Assembly (NCBI GenBank): GCA_036250195.1
Contig: JAVHZZ010000003.1
Coordinates: 61,336,789 to 61,400,788, forward strand
DNA: 64,000 bases
Direction: 5' to 3'
DNA from: Mixophyes australis
Taxonomy: Eukaryota; Chordata; Amphibia; Anura; Limnodynastidae
Shown: piece by piece, positions 11,201 to 25,400 of the stretch
How the letters are laid out: every line of letters begins with the position of its first letter
How positions within the stretch are numbered: position 1 is the stretch's first letter
The notes under the pieces: generated by a model
Told to the model about the DNA's origin: nothing
Seen by the model: the letters and a program-made list of their open reading frames with translations, nothing else
Database searches by the model: none
Position numbers and translations under genes: made by a program

Positions 11201-14200
11201 TCGTCAATCTTTATTATTTGTTCTTATTATGCATTTAGAAAGCACTGTTCTATAGGTTGCAGATCAAACCGTAAGTCAGTCACAGTAACAAAACATTTAC
11301 TTATACCAAAGTAACAGGTAAAGAAGTCTGCTCTAAAATAGTACATATTTTGGCGGGAGGTTTTAAGTCACAGCTTAAAAATGAAAACCATTAAGCTTCA
11401 TAATCTAATAACTGAAATATTGCCAGTAAAAAATAGCCATTTGATATAATAATTCAAAAAAAGGTTAATTATTAATAATAAACTTGTACCTACAACACAA
11501 ATAAACCATGCATGATCTAAGATTCTCAAACCTAGTTCTAGACCACTAACTGACCTGCATGTCCATGTCTGCTTACAGGTATCACATATCAATCTTCCAG
11601 AATAAATCAGTCACTGATTAATACAACTATGATCTGAGCTGGAAATGAGGAAACACGATCTGGTATACTGGCCACACAGGCAATGATATTGGCTATTTGT
11701 CTTAACATCACTGCTTGATCTGTTTATTTATTTCATGGCTGGGCACATGGTTCACGCGGCATTATTGACCCACCCATGTTAGACCAACAATATAAGTATT
11801 TTTAAAAATGATTTGTGAAAGCATTAATTTAGCAATATCGGTGCTCAGTTGAGTAAAGAGCAGAACAGTAGAAAGTATTGCTCTTGGAATTTCCATATAT
11901 TTCCCCAACATGTGAGCATCCTTATATGGCGAATTCAATTAGTTATTTATTTTTCACATGATCAGCACACCATACATAGCCATAATATAAACCATCAGAC
12001 CATGTGTATTTGTGATGGGATGCTGGAAAACCAACTTGAATGACCAGTATCTCAGGAGAAGTAGTGAAGGTAAAAGACTGTTATTGTAAAAGTGGTTAAT
12101 AAAGCAACGTCCACTCTTATTTCTACATGCAGTGAAGACTGTCTCTGCATATAGTATGTATTTTACAGTTGTCATAAACTGGATCCATCCGCTCCCTATT
12201 TTGGGGAAAGTACTTTAATGAACTTCATGAACTTCAGTAAGACAATGTCATTATATTGAAAAGTTATCACAGCCACTTACACAGCCTAGAGAATGCAGTT
12301 TTAGAGAGCTGCACTTCCGAATGTTGGGGGCTTAATAGTAAGTCAACTGTGCTGTGAGCTGTACTGTCATGGGATATTTTATTCATGGGTCTTATGGGAC
12401 TTGAACTTTTTCACATGGGTAAAATATTGTTACAATAATTGCTGTTCAATAAGGATATTTTCCATTGAGTGTTTAGCACATCTGCATATCCCTGTCATAC
12501 TAATATTCCATTATTGTTTGTGTCCATTGAGCTTGTGTATTGTACTGGGGGGTGCTGCCTTAATTTTAATGCAAAGTTCCCTCTGGACTGTTAAGAAGGG
12601 GAGGAGGAATGTATTTTACAGTGGAGTACTATCTATATTTCAGGAAGGAGCATTTCCTTTTTCACGTGAGTGATTTTTAACCTTACACCTCTGACCTACA
12701 AACTACATTTCACCACAAACAGAACACATGTCAAAGGTTTGCAGTCTTCTATGTTTAAATGCAGAGGACAGATAGATGTGATAAATGTTTACTGCCACAC
12801 AAATCTTCCTTAGGTATCTTATGGCTGTATAGCAAAAGTCTTTTTCAATTATTTCAATACAAAAACCGTAATCTTCATTTTATTTGAAGGTTGGGACTAC
12901 ATAAAATACTGAGTGGCTGGTTTATAGGTAAGGAGTAAGCACGGTGGCTAAGTGGTTAGCACTTCTGCCTCACAGCGCTGGGGTCATGAGTTCAATTCCC
13001 GACCATGGCCTTATCTGTGTGGAGTTTTTATGTTCTCCCTGTGTTTGCGTCGGTTTCCTCCGGGTGCTCCGGTTTCCTCCCACACTCCAAAAACATACTA
13101 GTAGGTTAATTGGCTGCTATCAAACTTTACCTTAGTCTCTCTCTGTCTGTGAGTGTGTATGTTAGGGAATTTAGACTGTAAGCCCCTGATGTGAGTGAGT
13201 TCTCTGTACAGTTCTGCGGAATCAGTGGCGCTATATAAATAAATGATGATGATAAATCCAGCCAAATGTGCTAATTTGCAACTGGACAAACCATGTTATG
13301 CAAGGGGTGCAAAAGTATTTTATTTCATGTAGTGAAAGTACTGCCTGTTTGTGCATGTAGTACAGGGATTCTTACTGGGCATCTCCTTTGCACAATGAAT
13401 GTACCACTAGTATGAGGGAGGATTCTGGTTAAATCATTGCAGAAGTGTTTATGGGACAAATACATAGCACAATGTATTATGCTCTTATGCTGGCCCCATG
13501 GGCCAATCTGGGTGGCAGGATCAGAGCCTAATTTGGATGGATTTGAAGAGATCAGACTTAAGTGCACAGCTTGATCACCCCTGCGTACATTGGGACCTGT
13601 TATTGCAGTGGCAAGATGACCATACACTCTAACCAATAGCTGTTATCTTCAGACCACATTTAGCAACTTGTCCAATAATAATCCAATCTGTTTAGATCAT
13701 TGGGCTAATTTTGAGGCCACAGACGTTGCATTATTTTGCCAATTGCCAGAAATTTACAATCCCTTTATCTTGAACAAGGCATAATCTGTAGAAGCCTGTG
13801 TTTTATAAGGTATGCAAGTGTCTTGTTTGGTCTATGAGGTTACTTGGTCTGATATTACAAATTTATGATTATATGTTCTAGAAACACCAGTACCTCTCAT
13901 TATTCAATTCTATGTATTTTTTACTTATATAGTGCCACTATATTATGCAGGGCTGTATAGTATAATAGAACATCATTCACATCAGTTTTAGAACGTACCC
14001 ACATGCCTTTTCACCAGTACATATCATTATGCAATTGTATTATGTGCAGACATACTAACCTTTTTTCTTTTAAGAACAGTGCTATCAAACTATAGAGCTG
14101 GATGTAGACTCCAAAGTTTTGTGTGGTTTCTTCCATCCTACATAACGTTTTTCATACATTTTCTATAGAGCCTGACCGACACTCATCTATTTTTGTCTTT

Positions 14201-14808
14201 TTATTCACTGATGTGTAGCCCTTCCCATGCAGCATTTGGATAGTAATGTTGTAGACTAATGATTATACTTAACAGTTAAATCCCCTGGGGGCTAGGTAAA
14301 CGCACCCACTTGCAGAAAGTTCAAAAAACAAAACTCATCTTGTGGGATGTGAAGAATAATCCAGCTGCAATATCGTAGGAATCTGCAATGATCTTTTGAA
14401 CTACACAGCTAAACTGATGGAAGATTTTCAGTAGGTATGACTGGAGTACGCTATATAAGGAAAACAGAAGGCCTCCAGTAGGACAAGTGAATTTTTTAAT
14501 GTCTAACAAATTATACGTATATTTAGTGGCACATGCAAAATTATCCATCCATCCATCCATCCTCAATTGTTCAAATAAAATGAACAGACCAGCAAGCCAG
14601 AGTACAAAAATACAAAACAATTTTAATAGAAAAATACAAGAAAGTTCAGAATAATCAAAGAAAAAAATACATTACAAAACATTTCCTGCAATTTGTTTAT
14701 TTGAACAATTGAGGATATCCAATTTACTTTATGGACTATGCACAGCACTTTTTTGTTACTTTGTTTGGTAGATATTTGTAGATATCTCAGTGCATCCACC
14801 TCCATCTA

Positions 14809-14859
<51 letters not shown>

Positions 14860-17800
14860 GAACGTAATACTTTGGAAGCTACCCCTGCTGTAATATGACA
14901 ACATGCCCCCTAGTGTACTGGAGTTAGTTCATGCTGGTAGCTCACAGGAAGCTCATGTAACTCTTTCCAGGGTCCCCACATTTCCTTGGTATAACATTTG
15001 GGTGGTTTTCCATCATTTTATGCTTCACTATAGTTACTAATTCTCACTGAACTGATAAATTACATTCTTATAACTATTGGCACAGCCTACAAAATGGATG
15101 TGTGTAGGGACTTCTGAATACTAAGTAACGCAGTAATGACAATGTGGGGCTCAGATGAGCAGGGAATGGTGTGATGTGTCTGGAGGGTGATGTGAAGATG
15201 ATACCACACATTGTGTTCTGTGCCTCATCTGAAATTCCTTGGGACTCTCAAACCTATTTCACCTTTACCATATTGCCTAGGGTTATATTCTATATGCTAC
15301 AAGAAGACATGCAAGCTACATGTTTCAGCAATGCTAATGGTAGTGCTCAAATATGATCAATGGTGCAATTAGTACTTTACATATCCCCACAACAACAAGC
15401 ACTGCCCACCCTGGCATGTCTTAGCCGTAAGTAGTCTGTACTGAGATGGTGCCGCTGAGTATGCATTGGATTCTGTGCTGTGGAGGACCGCTCTATGGTG
15501 TGCCAGTCAAAAGATCAACCGTCATAATCACGGGGAGCAAAGGGCCCAGCAGGAGATATTACTGACAGATAGATACCTTTGTAAAGTTGGTGAAAGATCT
15601 TGTTTTATATACATTTCATGCACATTCCCTACAATATGACTTTGCAGGTGATGTCTGAATGCTTTGTTAGATACAACTGGGGCTTTATGAAATGGCATAT
15701 ACAGGGCATATTCAGTGTAGCATATAACAGAAATGTAACAGTTCCTGGAAGTCCAAAGCCCCACTGGTTACTTTGTTATATAGTGAATTTCTCTGTTACA
15801 CAGAAAACAATGGACTTTAACTTTGTCAGGCCTTGTGACTTTTGCATACATCCTTTTATTGATTCAAGGTTTTTTTTTTATGAGACACTGGAGGGTAATC
15901 TCAAAAACAGATATACATTAAAATAATGTAAACATTGTACACTTTATTGGTTTATGGTGATTGTGAGATGCACATTTAGCACAACATCTTTTTCTAGATG
16001 ACTTTGTATTAAATTGTGCAGAATAATTAAACAATGAACAACCAGAAATTTTGATAAGAGAAATGTTATCAGCAAGGACTACATAATACTTCCTCGTCTT
16101 AATGTTTCTCCCTGTGTTCTGAATTCCCCTTTTCAGTGGTCAGTATCTGACTTTCTGCTCCACCAGCTCACCTGTATTTTTAATGTATGTTTTTTCCCTA
16201 TCTTATCTGATGACATGTTTTTAATATTTATACCTATATTTATTGGTAGACTAACCAGCTGAATGTAGAGGACATAGTCTGTTTCTGAGCGTTTAGTGTA
16301 GTGCTTCAGTTCTGCCATCCAGCTTTGGACCTGTTCTGGAACTACAAGTCTCAGCAGTCCCTGTCAGCCTACTACTGGGACTTATAGTACCACAGGTTGG
16401 TCCAACTCTTCCCTAGATTACCTACTTTCACTATATAGTGAAATTACCTATTTTATTCTGTGAATATGTATTTACAATATTTAAGCATCATGTTTTGTCT
16501 ATGAAGTCACTTACTCTAGTATTATAGGTCTGTCATTAGATATGCTAGAAAAGCCAATACCTCTCATTTAGGAACATTAGAGAGTGCAGCGTGCTTACCT
16601 TTTTTCCTTTACAGAGCTATCAAACTATATTGGGCTTGATGTAGACTTCAAAGGTTTTGTGTGGTCCCTTCATAGTACCATAAACTATTTTACACATTAT
16701 TTAAGGGACCTGGCCCACAATCATCGTTTGTTTAATACAAATGCAGCCTTTCCCATTGAACATTTGCATATCAATGTGCTAGAATAAGGATGATGTCATG
16801 CTTAAAAGGGAAATCCACTTTGAAAACCATCTTCGCTTTATTAAGAGCTCCCACCTGCTCCCTTGTTGCCTGTAGCTTATTCATGCTGGTAACTTATGTA
16901 GCACACTCACTACCTTACTCGATTCAGCCTACAAAATGACTGTGTGTGTGAGGTGCACTTACATTCACCCTTCTATATACTCAGTAACAGGATAATTCCA
17001 GTGTTGCATTCATCCGTCTGGAATATCCTCCTGAAGATGACCACGTACTTTGTATTCTGTGTGTGTGTATTCATATTTTGAGATTATATTTTAAAGGTAA
17101 TTGGTTATTCTAATGCTCATTTTCCTTACTTTACAACTTTGCAGGTTCAAAACAAACAAGAGAAGAAGCCGGGGACCCCTCCTCCTGCCCCTGTCATTGC
17201 TCCTGTAATTCCTCGCCCAGCCTCCCCACCGCCCGCCAATAAGGTCACAGTAACCCCTTCCCTGTCCATAAACATTCCACGATTTTACTTCCCCAGAGGA
17301 TCGCCTAACCCTAATCCCAATAATGATGACACAATCTCTGTGATCGAAGCAGCGTTCTCTAGTATAGAGGATGAAAAGGCTGATATCTATGAGATGGGGA
17401 AGATTGCCAAGGTAACTAATTGTTTACGTCTTTATCTGTGGTGATCTCATAAATGTATGACAATATCACGTATTTGTTGCTTGGTGCAAGATATTCATAC
17501 AGGGAGTAATTTTGAGTTAGGAGCAAGTCCAGCTAAAAGGTGCAAATATGCATCTGGACAAACCATGATGCGATACAAGGGGTACACATGCTGTTTGTTT
17601 TTCATGCTAGAAAAATACTGCTTGCTTTTGCATATAGCTTGCATATAATAGGCAGCTTTATCAGAGTTCACCCCTGTTAACTCTAAACCTCTCCACACAT
17701 TTATAAATTTTCCCCCTGAAGTGCAATATGGTTTGGCGCAAAACTGCACCTTTTTAGCTGAATTTACTCCTAACTCTAACTGAGTACCTACAGTAACCCC

Positions 17801-18028
17801 AAAAACATGTACGAATGATTATTCTTAAACCAAACTAACCTACAGCTAACAGTGATAGGCTGCATTCTCAGAAATATTGTTTCAGCCCTGAAAATAACTG
17901 CCCCCACTGTGTGTGTTGTGGACAGGTACACATTAAAGGTTAGACCCAGTGCCTGGGTCTCTCAGTTTATACAGGCAGGACTGGGTGGCTAAAATGAGCC
18001 AAGCAGACCTTGTCTCTGACACCGTATA

Positions 18029-18067
<39 letters not shown>

Positions 18068-19760
18068 TTATTTATATAGCTCCACTGATTTCGCAGAGCT
18101 GTACAGAGAACTCATTCACATCAGTCCCTGTCCCATTGGGGCTTACAGTCTAAATTCCCTAACACACACACACAGACAAACAGACAGAGACTAGGGTCAA
18201 TTTTGATAGCAGCGAATTAACCTACCAGTATGTTTTTGGAGTGTGGGAGGAAACCGGAGCACCCGGAGGAAACCCACGCAAACACGGGGAGAACATACAA
18301 ACTCCACACAGATAAGGCCATGGTTGGGAATTGAACTCATGACCCCAGTGCTGTTAGGCAGAAGTGCTAACCACTTAGCCACTGTGCTGCCAGGCCGACC
18401 TTCAAGAGCTGCAAAGACCGCATAGGGGGAGCGGCAATTTATTAATTTCATATTGAACCCAACCCCATTCTCTCTTGTTCTAGGTATGTGGTTGTCCGCT
18501 GTACTGGAAGGCTGCTCTGTTCAATGCAGCTGGAGGAGAGAGAACCGGGTTTGTGTCTGTGCATTCATTTATTGCAACGTGGAGAAAGTAAGTACACACA
18601 AACATTGAACACTATGGGCCGGAGTCATTAAAGAATGTATAGCAAACTGAAAGGAGTAACTTTTCTTCTGGATAAACCATGTTATAATTCAAGATTTTTC
18701 CCGCACTGCTCCCTCCTTTGGAACAACCTTCGTCACTCCATCTGTCTGTCCCATAATCTGAGCTCCTTCAAACGGGCACTCAAAACCCATCTGTTCCTCA
18801 AAGCCTACCAGCCATCCACCTAACCACCTCCATCCTTCTTCACCTTCTCCCTCTTTCCTGTTCACGCTCCTCTTGTAATTCATACCAACTACTGACTCCT
18901 CCTGTGTCTGCTGTCTGTTTCCCATCCCTTTAGTATGTAAGCTCTTATGAACTGGGCCCACTTCCCTTCTGTCTCTCTTCCTTTTCTTCTCCTAAGCCAT
19001 TGTACTTGCTATGCTTAGAGCTATTGGAGTTTTGGTTTTACTTTTCTCGTTCTGTATTGTTGTACCCTGTATGGTCCACTATTCGTATTGTACTATGTAT
19101 TTGCACGGCGCTGCGGAAACCTTGTAGCGCCATATACATAAAGAAATATAATAATGCAAGGGGTGCAAATTAGTTTATTATTTGCAGATAAGGAAAATGC
19201 TGACTGTTTTGTCATGTAGCACACAAATACTTAATAGCTTTATTTTTACACTGAAATTTAAAGTTAATCTAGGACATGCCCTACCCCAACTATAAATATG
19301 TCCCCAATGCAGCATGGTTTTGCCAAGGTGCAAAGTTACTCCTCCATTTTACTTTACTTTTCCTTAATGACTCGGGCCCTATGTGAGAACGTACAGGATA
19401 TGTTTATTACTGCTTGTGACCACATTTTCATAACTTTGTAGAAGTAGGAAGTGCATTAGCATAAGATGAAATGGACATTTTACTAAAGAATGTCTTATTA
19501 TCAAATCATATATACTTTGTTTGGCTTTTTATTGTTGAAAAGCGAGGGTAGGCCTATGAAGTTATTGCTTGGTATTCCTAGGCTACTCATGCTGCTATCG
19601 GCTATACTTTATCCTGTAGAGACACTTGACCAAGCACTTACTATAAATACATTCAGATAAGCAAGGTACTCTATATAAAATGGCTCACATTTTACTGTAT
19701 AGACCAGGGGTAGGCAACCTTCTTCTATCAGTGCGCCAGCAAAAATCTTTTCAAGCCCAG

Positions 19761-19803
<43 letters not shown>

Positions 19804-22420
19804 ATATATATATATATATATTGTTTCATCACGTTAAAATTATAATATTAATGGTAATGGGAACAAATAAACGTTCATGTTAAGCCACACAATAGTGCCC
19901 CCAGTTTATATTATGTCACACATAAGTGCCCCCATTTATTAGTATACTTGACATAAGGGCACCGAATCATATTATGCCACATTAGCCAGTGTATGCGACT
20001 CATCTCTTGTAGACAGCGGTTACATTCCATCTTGTTCTGTATAAACTGAGATAAATGTTATGTGCCAGCCGTCTCATGGGCACAGGGTGTTACGTTGCTT
20101 GAACTGATGTGATAAGAAACGTTATGTGGCACGTTGCACTGGGGGTTATGCTGGCATGTTATTGCGGCTGTAGGACAGGATCAGGGCCGCCAAGAGAAAT
20201 TTTGGGCCCCGGTACACCAAATATTTTGGGCCAGCCCCCGCACAGGTGAGCAGCAAGGGTGCTGTATGCCGCGGCGGCGCATCCAAAGAGGCGTGGTCAA
20301 CATGGGCATGGCTGGACTTCGTTAGACATGACATATTGGTGGAAATTCGATTGCCGGCGATGTGACACGCAGACATCGCGCAGCGCACATTGCCAGCAAT
20401 TACGGTAGAAATCTCCACTCATTTTCCCTCACACCCCATAGAGGTGCAAGGAAATATGGGAGGAGATTTCTGTCAAATCTCCGCCTCAAAGTGTCTTGCG
20501 GACGTCCCGGAGACACTTCGCGGCTAATTGAACTCCCCCATTATGTATCAAAATTGTGTTTCTCTCACCTACCTGTGATTGCAGCTATTACAACCTGGTA
20601 CTGGATTCTAGCATGGATCCTGGAATGTTAGGAGCTGTTGGAAAATGTAAATATGGAAAAGCAAGCAATAAGTGAACACCGTACATAACACAGATCATGC
20701 AGTATATAATACATGCATTATAATAAAATATTACATTTATCACACCCTCCCCAGCCACATCACGCCACCCCCCAGTCACACCACGCATCACGCCACCCCC
20801 CAGTCACACCACGCCACCCCCCAGTCACACCACGCCATCCCCCAGTCACATCACTCCACCCCTCATCTACATCACTCCACCCCTCAGCTACATCACTCCA
20901 CCCCTCAGCTACATCACGCCACCCCCTGTCGCATCACCCACCACGTCACCCTCCAGACACATCACACCATCCCTCAGTTACAATACCCATCACGCCACCC
21001 CTCAGCTACATCACGCCACCCCTCAGCTACATCACGCCACCCACTGCCACATCACCCATCACGCCACCCCCCAGACACACCATGCCATCCCCCAGGCACA
21101 TCACGCCACCCCTCAGCTACATCACGCCACCCCTCAGCTACATCACGCCACCCACTGCCACATCACCCATCACGCCACCCCCCAGACACACTAAGCCATC
21201 CCCCAGGCACATCACGCCACCTCTCGGCTACATCACGCCACCCCTCAGCTACATCACGCCACCCCTCAGCTACATCACGCCACCCCCAGACACATCACAC
21301 CATCCCTCAGTTACAATACCCATAACGCCACCCCTCAGCTACATCACGCCACCCCTCAGCTACATCACGCCACCCACTGCCACATCACCCATCACGCCAC
21401 CCCCCAGACACACCAAGCCATCCCCCAGGCACATCACACCACCTGTCAGCTACATCACGCCACCCCTCTGCTACATCTCGCATCATGCCACCACCACTGC
21501 CACATCACCCATCACGTCACCCTCCCAGACACATCACACACGGGCACAATGCCATACATATATACACATACATAATTCCATACACATACATACTGCCATA
21601 CACATACACACACAATTCCACATATATACTCAAAGCCACCCCCACCCACCAGTCCCTTGTACTCGCCTCATCTCCAGAGGATGATAGCTCCGCGACTGTG
21701 CTCTGAAATGACAGGCACATTAGTTCAGTGACACTGAGATTTGCAGTCCCGATTAGCCACGCCCCCTTCGATTAGCCCCGCCCCCTCTTGGCTGGTGAAT
21801 GGTAGGGGGAAAGAAGCTTACTGTCAGCAGTAATTAGTATCCGCTCCCCCCTCTCAGCACTCCTGGGCAGGATGAGAGACTTTGAATATGTAATGAGAGC
21901 CAGCTACAGTGTCTCTCGTCTATGAGCAGAAAAAGTTTTGGTGCCAGGTGGAACTGCAGCAGTTCAATTTCGGCAAGCTCCTGTGTTACTGAAAGCTGCT
22001 CCAGCGTGCCAGATGACAAAGCTCTGCGTGCCAGGTCTGGCACGCGTGCCGGGGGTTGCCGACCCCTGGTATAGACATTGAAAATGAGGGTAACGATGAC
22101 CCAATTTTTTTATAGGGTTTATAAAATATAATTGAGCTACCATATTTCATTACAAACTTTCATAAATAATATTACATTTATTGTTCTTTAGTCTGTTGCT
22201 GCCTCTTGTTAAACCTCATAAACATCAGTGCTAACAGTGACTTCTGCTAATTCCAATAACAGGCTAAGCAAAATATTGAACCAAAATAAATAAAATAAAT
22301 TACATTTTTCTAATTAAATTAATGACAGTTATAGTAAAATGAGATAATATTCTTTGTGGCGATAAATATAGAAAATACAGAACTGCTGTAATGTTTCTCA
22401 TGGCTTAGTTGGTGACAGTG

Positions 22421-22457
<37 letters not shown>

Positions 22458-25400
22458 GCAGTATAACTGGTGGTGTGGCTTTTGCGGTTAGAGACATCTA
22501 CTGTGTAAATCTATACACTGAGTACAAATAAGACTAATTTAGTGTTTGATGTGTAGCATCATGTGCAGTTATATGTGGTGTTATTCTGACAGGTACAATA
22601 TTTTAACCCTTTTGCAGGTTATTACAGAACTGTCACGATGATACTTCCAAATTCATTTACCTTTTGGCAAAGCCAGGCTGCAGATACTTAGAACAAGAAG
22701 ACTTCATCCCCCTGCTCCAGGTGAGAGCCCTGCTCCTTTCTAAATCACATACTAGACAAGAGGGAAACCACAGTGGAAATTCATACAGTGTGTCATGCAC
22801 AATACATTCACACTATTCATTGTTATGTACCCAGGTGACCAGTGTTGACTCCTTGTGAATTTGGAGAAGTCACTTTGTTCCAAGACTGTGAACTTCATTG
22901 GGCATGGAAATATAAAAAATAATAGTAATAATAACCAAGATCATCCATTTTCTAGTTTGACCTTAACTGCTAAATAACTTACAGTTAGTTAAAAAAAAAT
23001 ACAGTGTCAGGTTGCTTTTGTAATTGTATTCATCTGACACTCTTTCAGGACATTGTGGACACACATCCTGGATTAACCTTTCTCAAGGAAGCGCCTGAAT
23101 TTCACTCCCGATACATCACTACGGTACGTACACTGCAGATTCACACAGTGGAAACTGGCAACATGTCTGTGTCATATAACATGTTACTACTATTTGGTTA
23201 TCATGTAGTATGCAAACTATTACTGTAAATGAGTGGTGGCCACTCGTTTTTCAGGGGCCTCACAAGTGACGCATATGAACTTTTGCAGCAAAGCTTCAGA
23301 TCACATTATTATTCCTGCTCAAATAGCAGTTTATCCTGGATAGGCAAAATGGTAATAAGACACTACTATCCAATTATAGACCTCGCCTAATCTGTGACAT
23401 CACAATCCTGTGGTAGGGATCGAAGGGCCACATGCAACCTTTTCTGGAAACCCCAGCGATCACGTGATCCGTCAGTGCTGTAACAGTATGCCTCAGGTTC
23501 CCCTTAGAGGTGTGCAAGTGTCATGGCAAATGTCAATAAATAGAATCCGAGGGACATAACTCACAGAGACCTCTATAGAGAACTTGTCCCCAAGCTGTAA
23601 GATGTGAGAGGACTCTGGGAAAACTCAAATGGGGGTATTCAATTGTTAGCGAGACGGGTGAAATACTCGCGCTCGAAAAAATATTACCGTTAATACGGTA
23701 ATTTACTCGCTGGATTTCAGCTCGCAGCTCAGGGAGCTGTGAGCTGAAATTCAGTGAGTAATTACCTTATTAACGGTAATATTTTTCGAGCGCGGGTATT
23801 TCACCCGTCTCGCTAACAATTGAATACCCCCCAAAGCATCCTTCATTAGTTCAGTTCACTTGCTAGAAGTTATTTGCTCTTAGCCAGAAGTGAAAATTTC
23901 ATTATTAAACCCTGCAGGTTATTCAGAGAATATTCTACACTGTGAACAGGTCTTGGTCTGGCAGAATCACTCCTACCGAGCTGCGCAGAAGTAATTTCCT
24001 GCAGGTAGGTCTTTCTCTTCCTATGAGTGTGAGAGTGGTCAGGTAGAGAGAAGGGGGCTAAAGGCTTCTTCATCCCGGCAACTGGAACAGTCAAACAAGA
24101 CAGAACTACATTGTACTTTGATAAGGGCTGAGCCATTAAATATTACATTAATGGAATTAGAGTCTGTTAAACATGTTCTCATTTATGAGATTAAGAGTGA
24201 CCCCTAAACTTGACAGTAATATTGTTTGGTTTAACATTTAATTACAACAGTATATTAAGGGGGGAATTCAGTTCCCCTGAAACAGCACTAAGTCTATTAC
24301 TGTTAATACGGTAATTTTAGCACATATTTCTGTTCGCGGTTCAGGGAGCCGCAAGCAAAAAGCCAGCGTTGAAGTTACCATATTAATGGTAAATACGCAC
24401 ACTATTACCGTGATATCGGTGATAGTGCACAGGCCGCTTTACTTTTTACAGTAACGCGGCTAATTGAAGTCCCCCCTAAGAGTTCTAACTGTTGCCCCTT
24501 ACCCCCTTTCTCTGAAACCTGACATTACCTCTAAAAATTAAATTATTCTATATATATTTATAGTTCGCGTTTATTTGCACAATGTTTTTTCTCACATATT
24601 CAATAACTAAGCTGAACATAGTTTTTTTCCTCTGATATTTATTATTACTTAATTTAGGGTGTATTTTAAATCATCTTAATAGTAAAGGGACACAATCGCC
24701 AAAATAAATAATAACCTTAACTATCCGTATCACACAGCAATACTGTTTCCTGCATCTGCAGGCTCATTTGATCTGTACATGTATTAGCTGGCTGTGGCTG
24801 CTGCTCTTCCCACTCACATGTCACTGTCTGGTTCCTGGAGCAAGCTCTCACTTCTGTCCTGCTGTATAGAATTAGAATAAGACCACTGTGTTTATTTTAA
24901 TTTATAGCTGTGCTGGAGCTGTCAGTGGGAAACAATAGGCAGATGATCAGGTGGATAACCTGCATTGTATATAATGGGAGACCACAGTGATCAGCTTCCT
25001 TATAATGAACCACCCTATCAGTATAGATTCCTGTCTACTGGGATCTTGCTAAAATGTTTTACAAGACCTTGTTTGGTACTTATGTAGAGTGTCTTTTATT
25101 ACACAGACTCTGCTGATCAGTAAAGTGTGACCACTGAAACCTAATATTACATCTTAATGATGATACACCTGCCTTCCCCATTGAAAGGATAAGGTTGGCT
25201 CCTGGTCCTGTATTGTCATAGGAAAAGCTAAGAACCACGCAAATGCATAGCAACTTCTTAAGCAGTGCTGCAAGTTGTTGAGGCAGTATATAGAGTGGCA
25301 GTGTCCCTTTAAGTGTTTATGGTCCATTGTAATATCTCTTACTGTACAGACACTGGCTCTGCTGGAGGAAGAAGATGACATTAACCAAGTGACAGATTAC

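Larger units (their letters stand above)
19705..22068. mobile_element. hAT element, 2364 bp, with perfect 8-bp TSD
   Basis: Ends CAGGGGTAGGCAACC and GGTTGCCGACCCCTG, a hAT-type terminal repeat, flanked by GTATAGAC at 19697-19704 and 22069-22076. No transposase is visible. The interior holds GT/TA microsatellites, a smaller fold-back element (20338-20539) and a large minisatellite (about 20745-21540). It accounts for most of intron 3. Confidence 0.9.

Noticed and set aside
12939..13020. Functional tRNA gene
   Set aside because: A- and B-box-like sequences are present but the acceptor stem does not close, and it continues into the SINE body; it is a SINE head.
13325..13636. 103-codon minus-strand open frame
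   Set aside because: It lies beside repeat sequence in intron 1 and has no recognisable homology or conserved motif.
18030..18066. CRISPR-like or other regular repeat
   Set aside because: It is a simple trinucleotide microsatellite; nothing in this window suggests prokaryotic DNA or a CRISPR array.
17949..18194. Open frame containing a long Ile run
   Set aside because: It is the translation of the ATC microsatellite tail of the minus-strand SINE.
20672..21684. Long overlapping open frames (217 and 323 codons) rich in His/Pro/Ser/Thr
   Set aside because: They are produced by the 21-bp minisatellite, whose unit length is a multiple of three; there is no start context, domain or codon bias.
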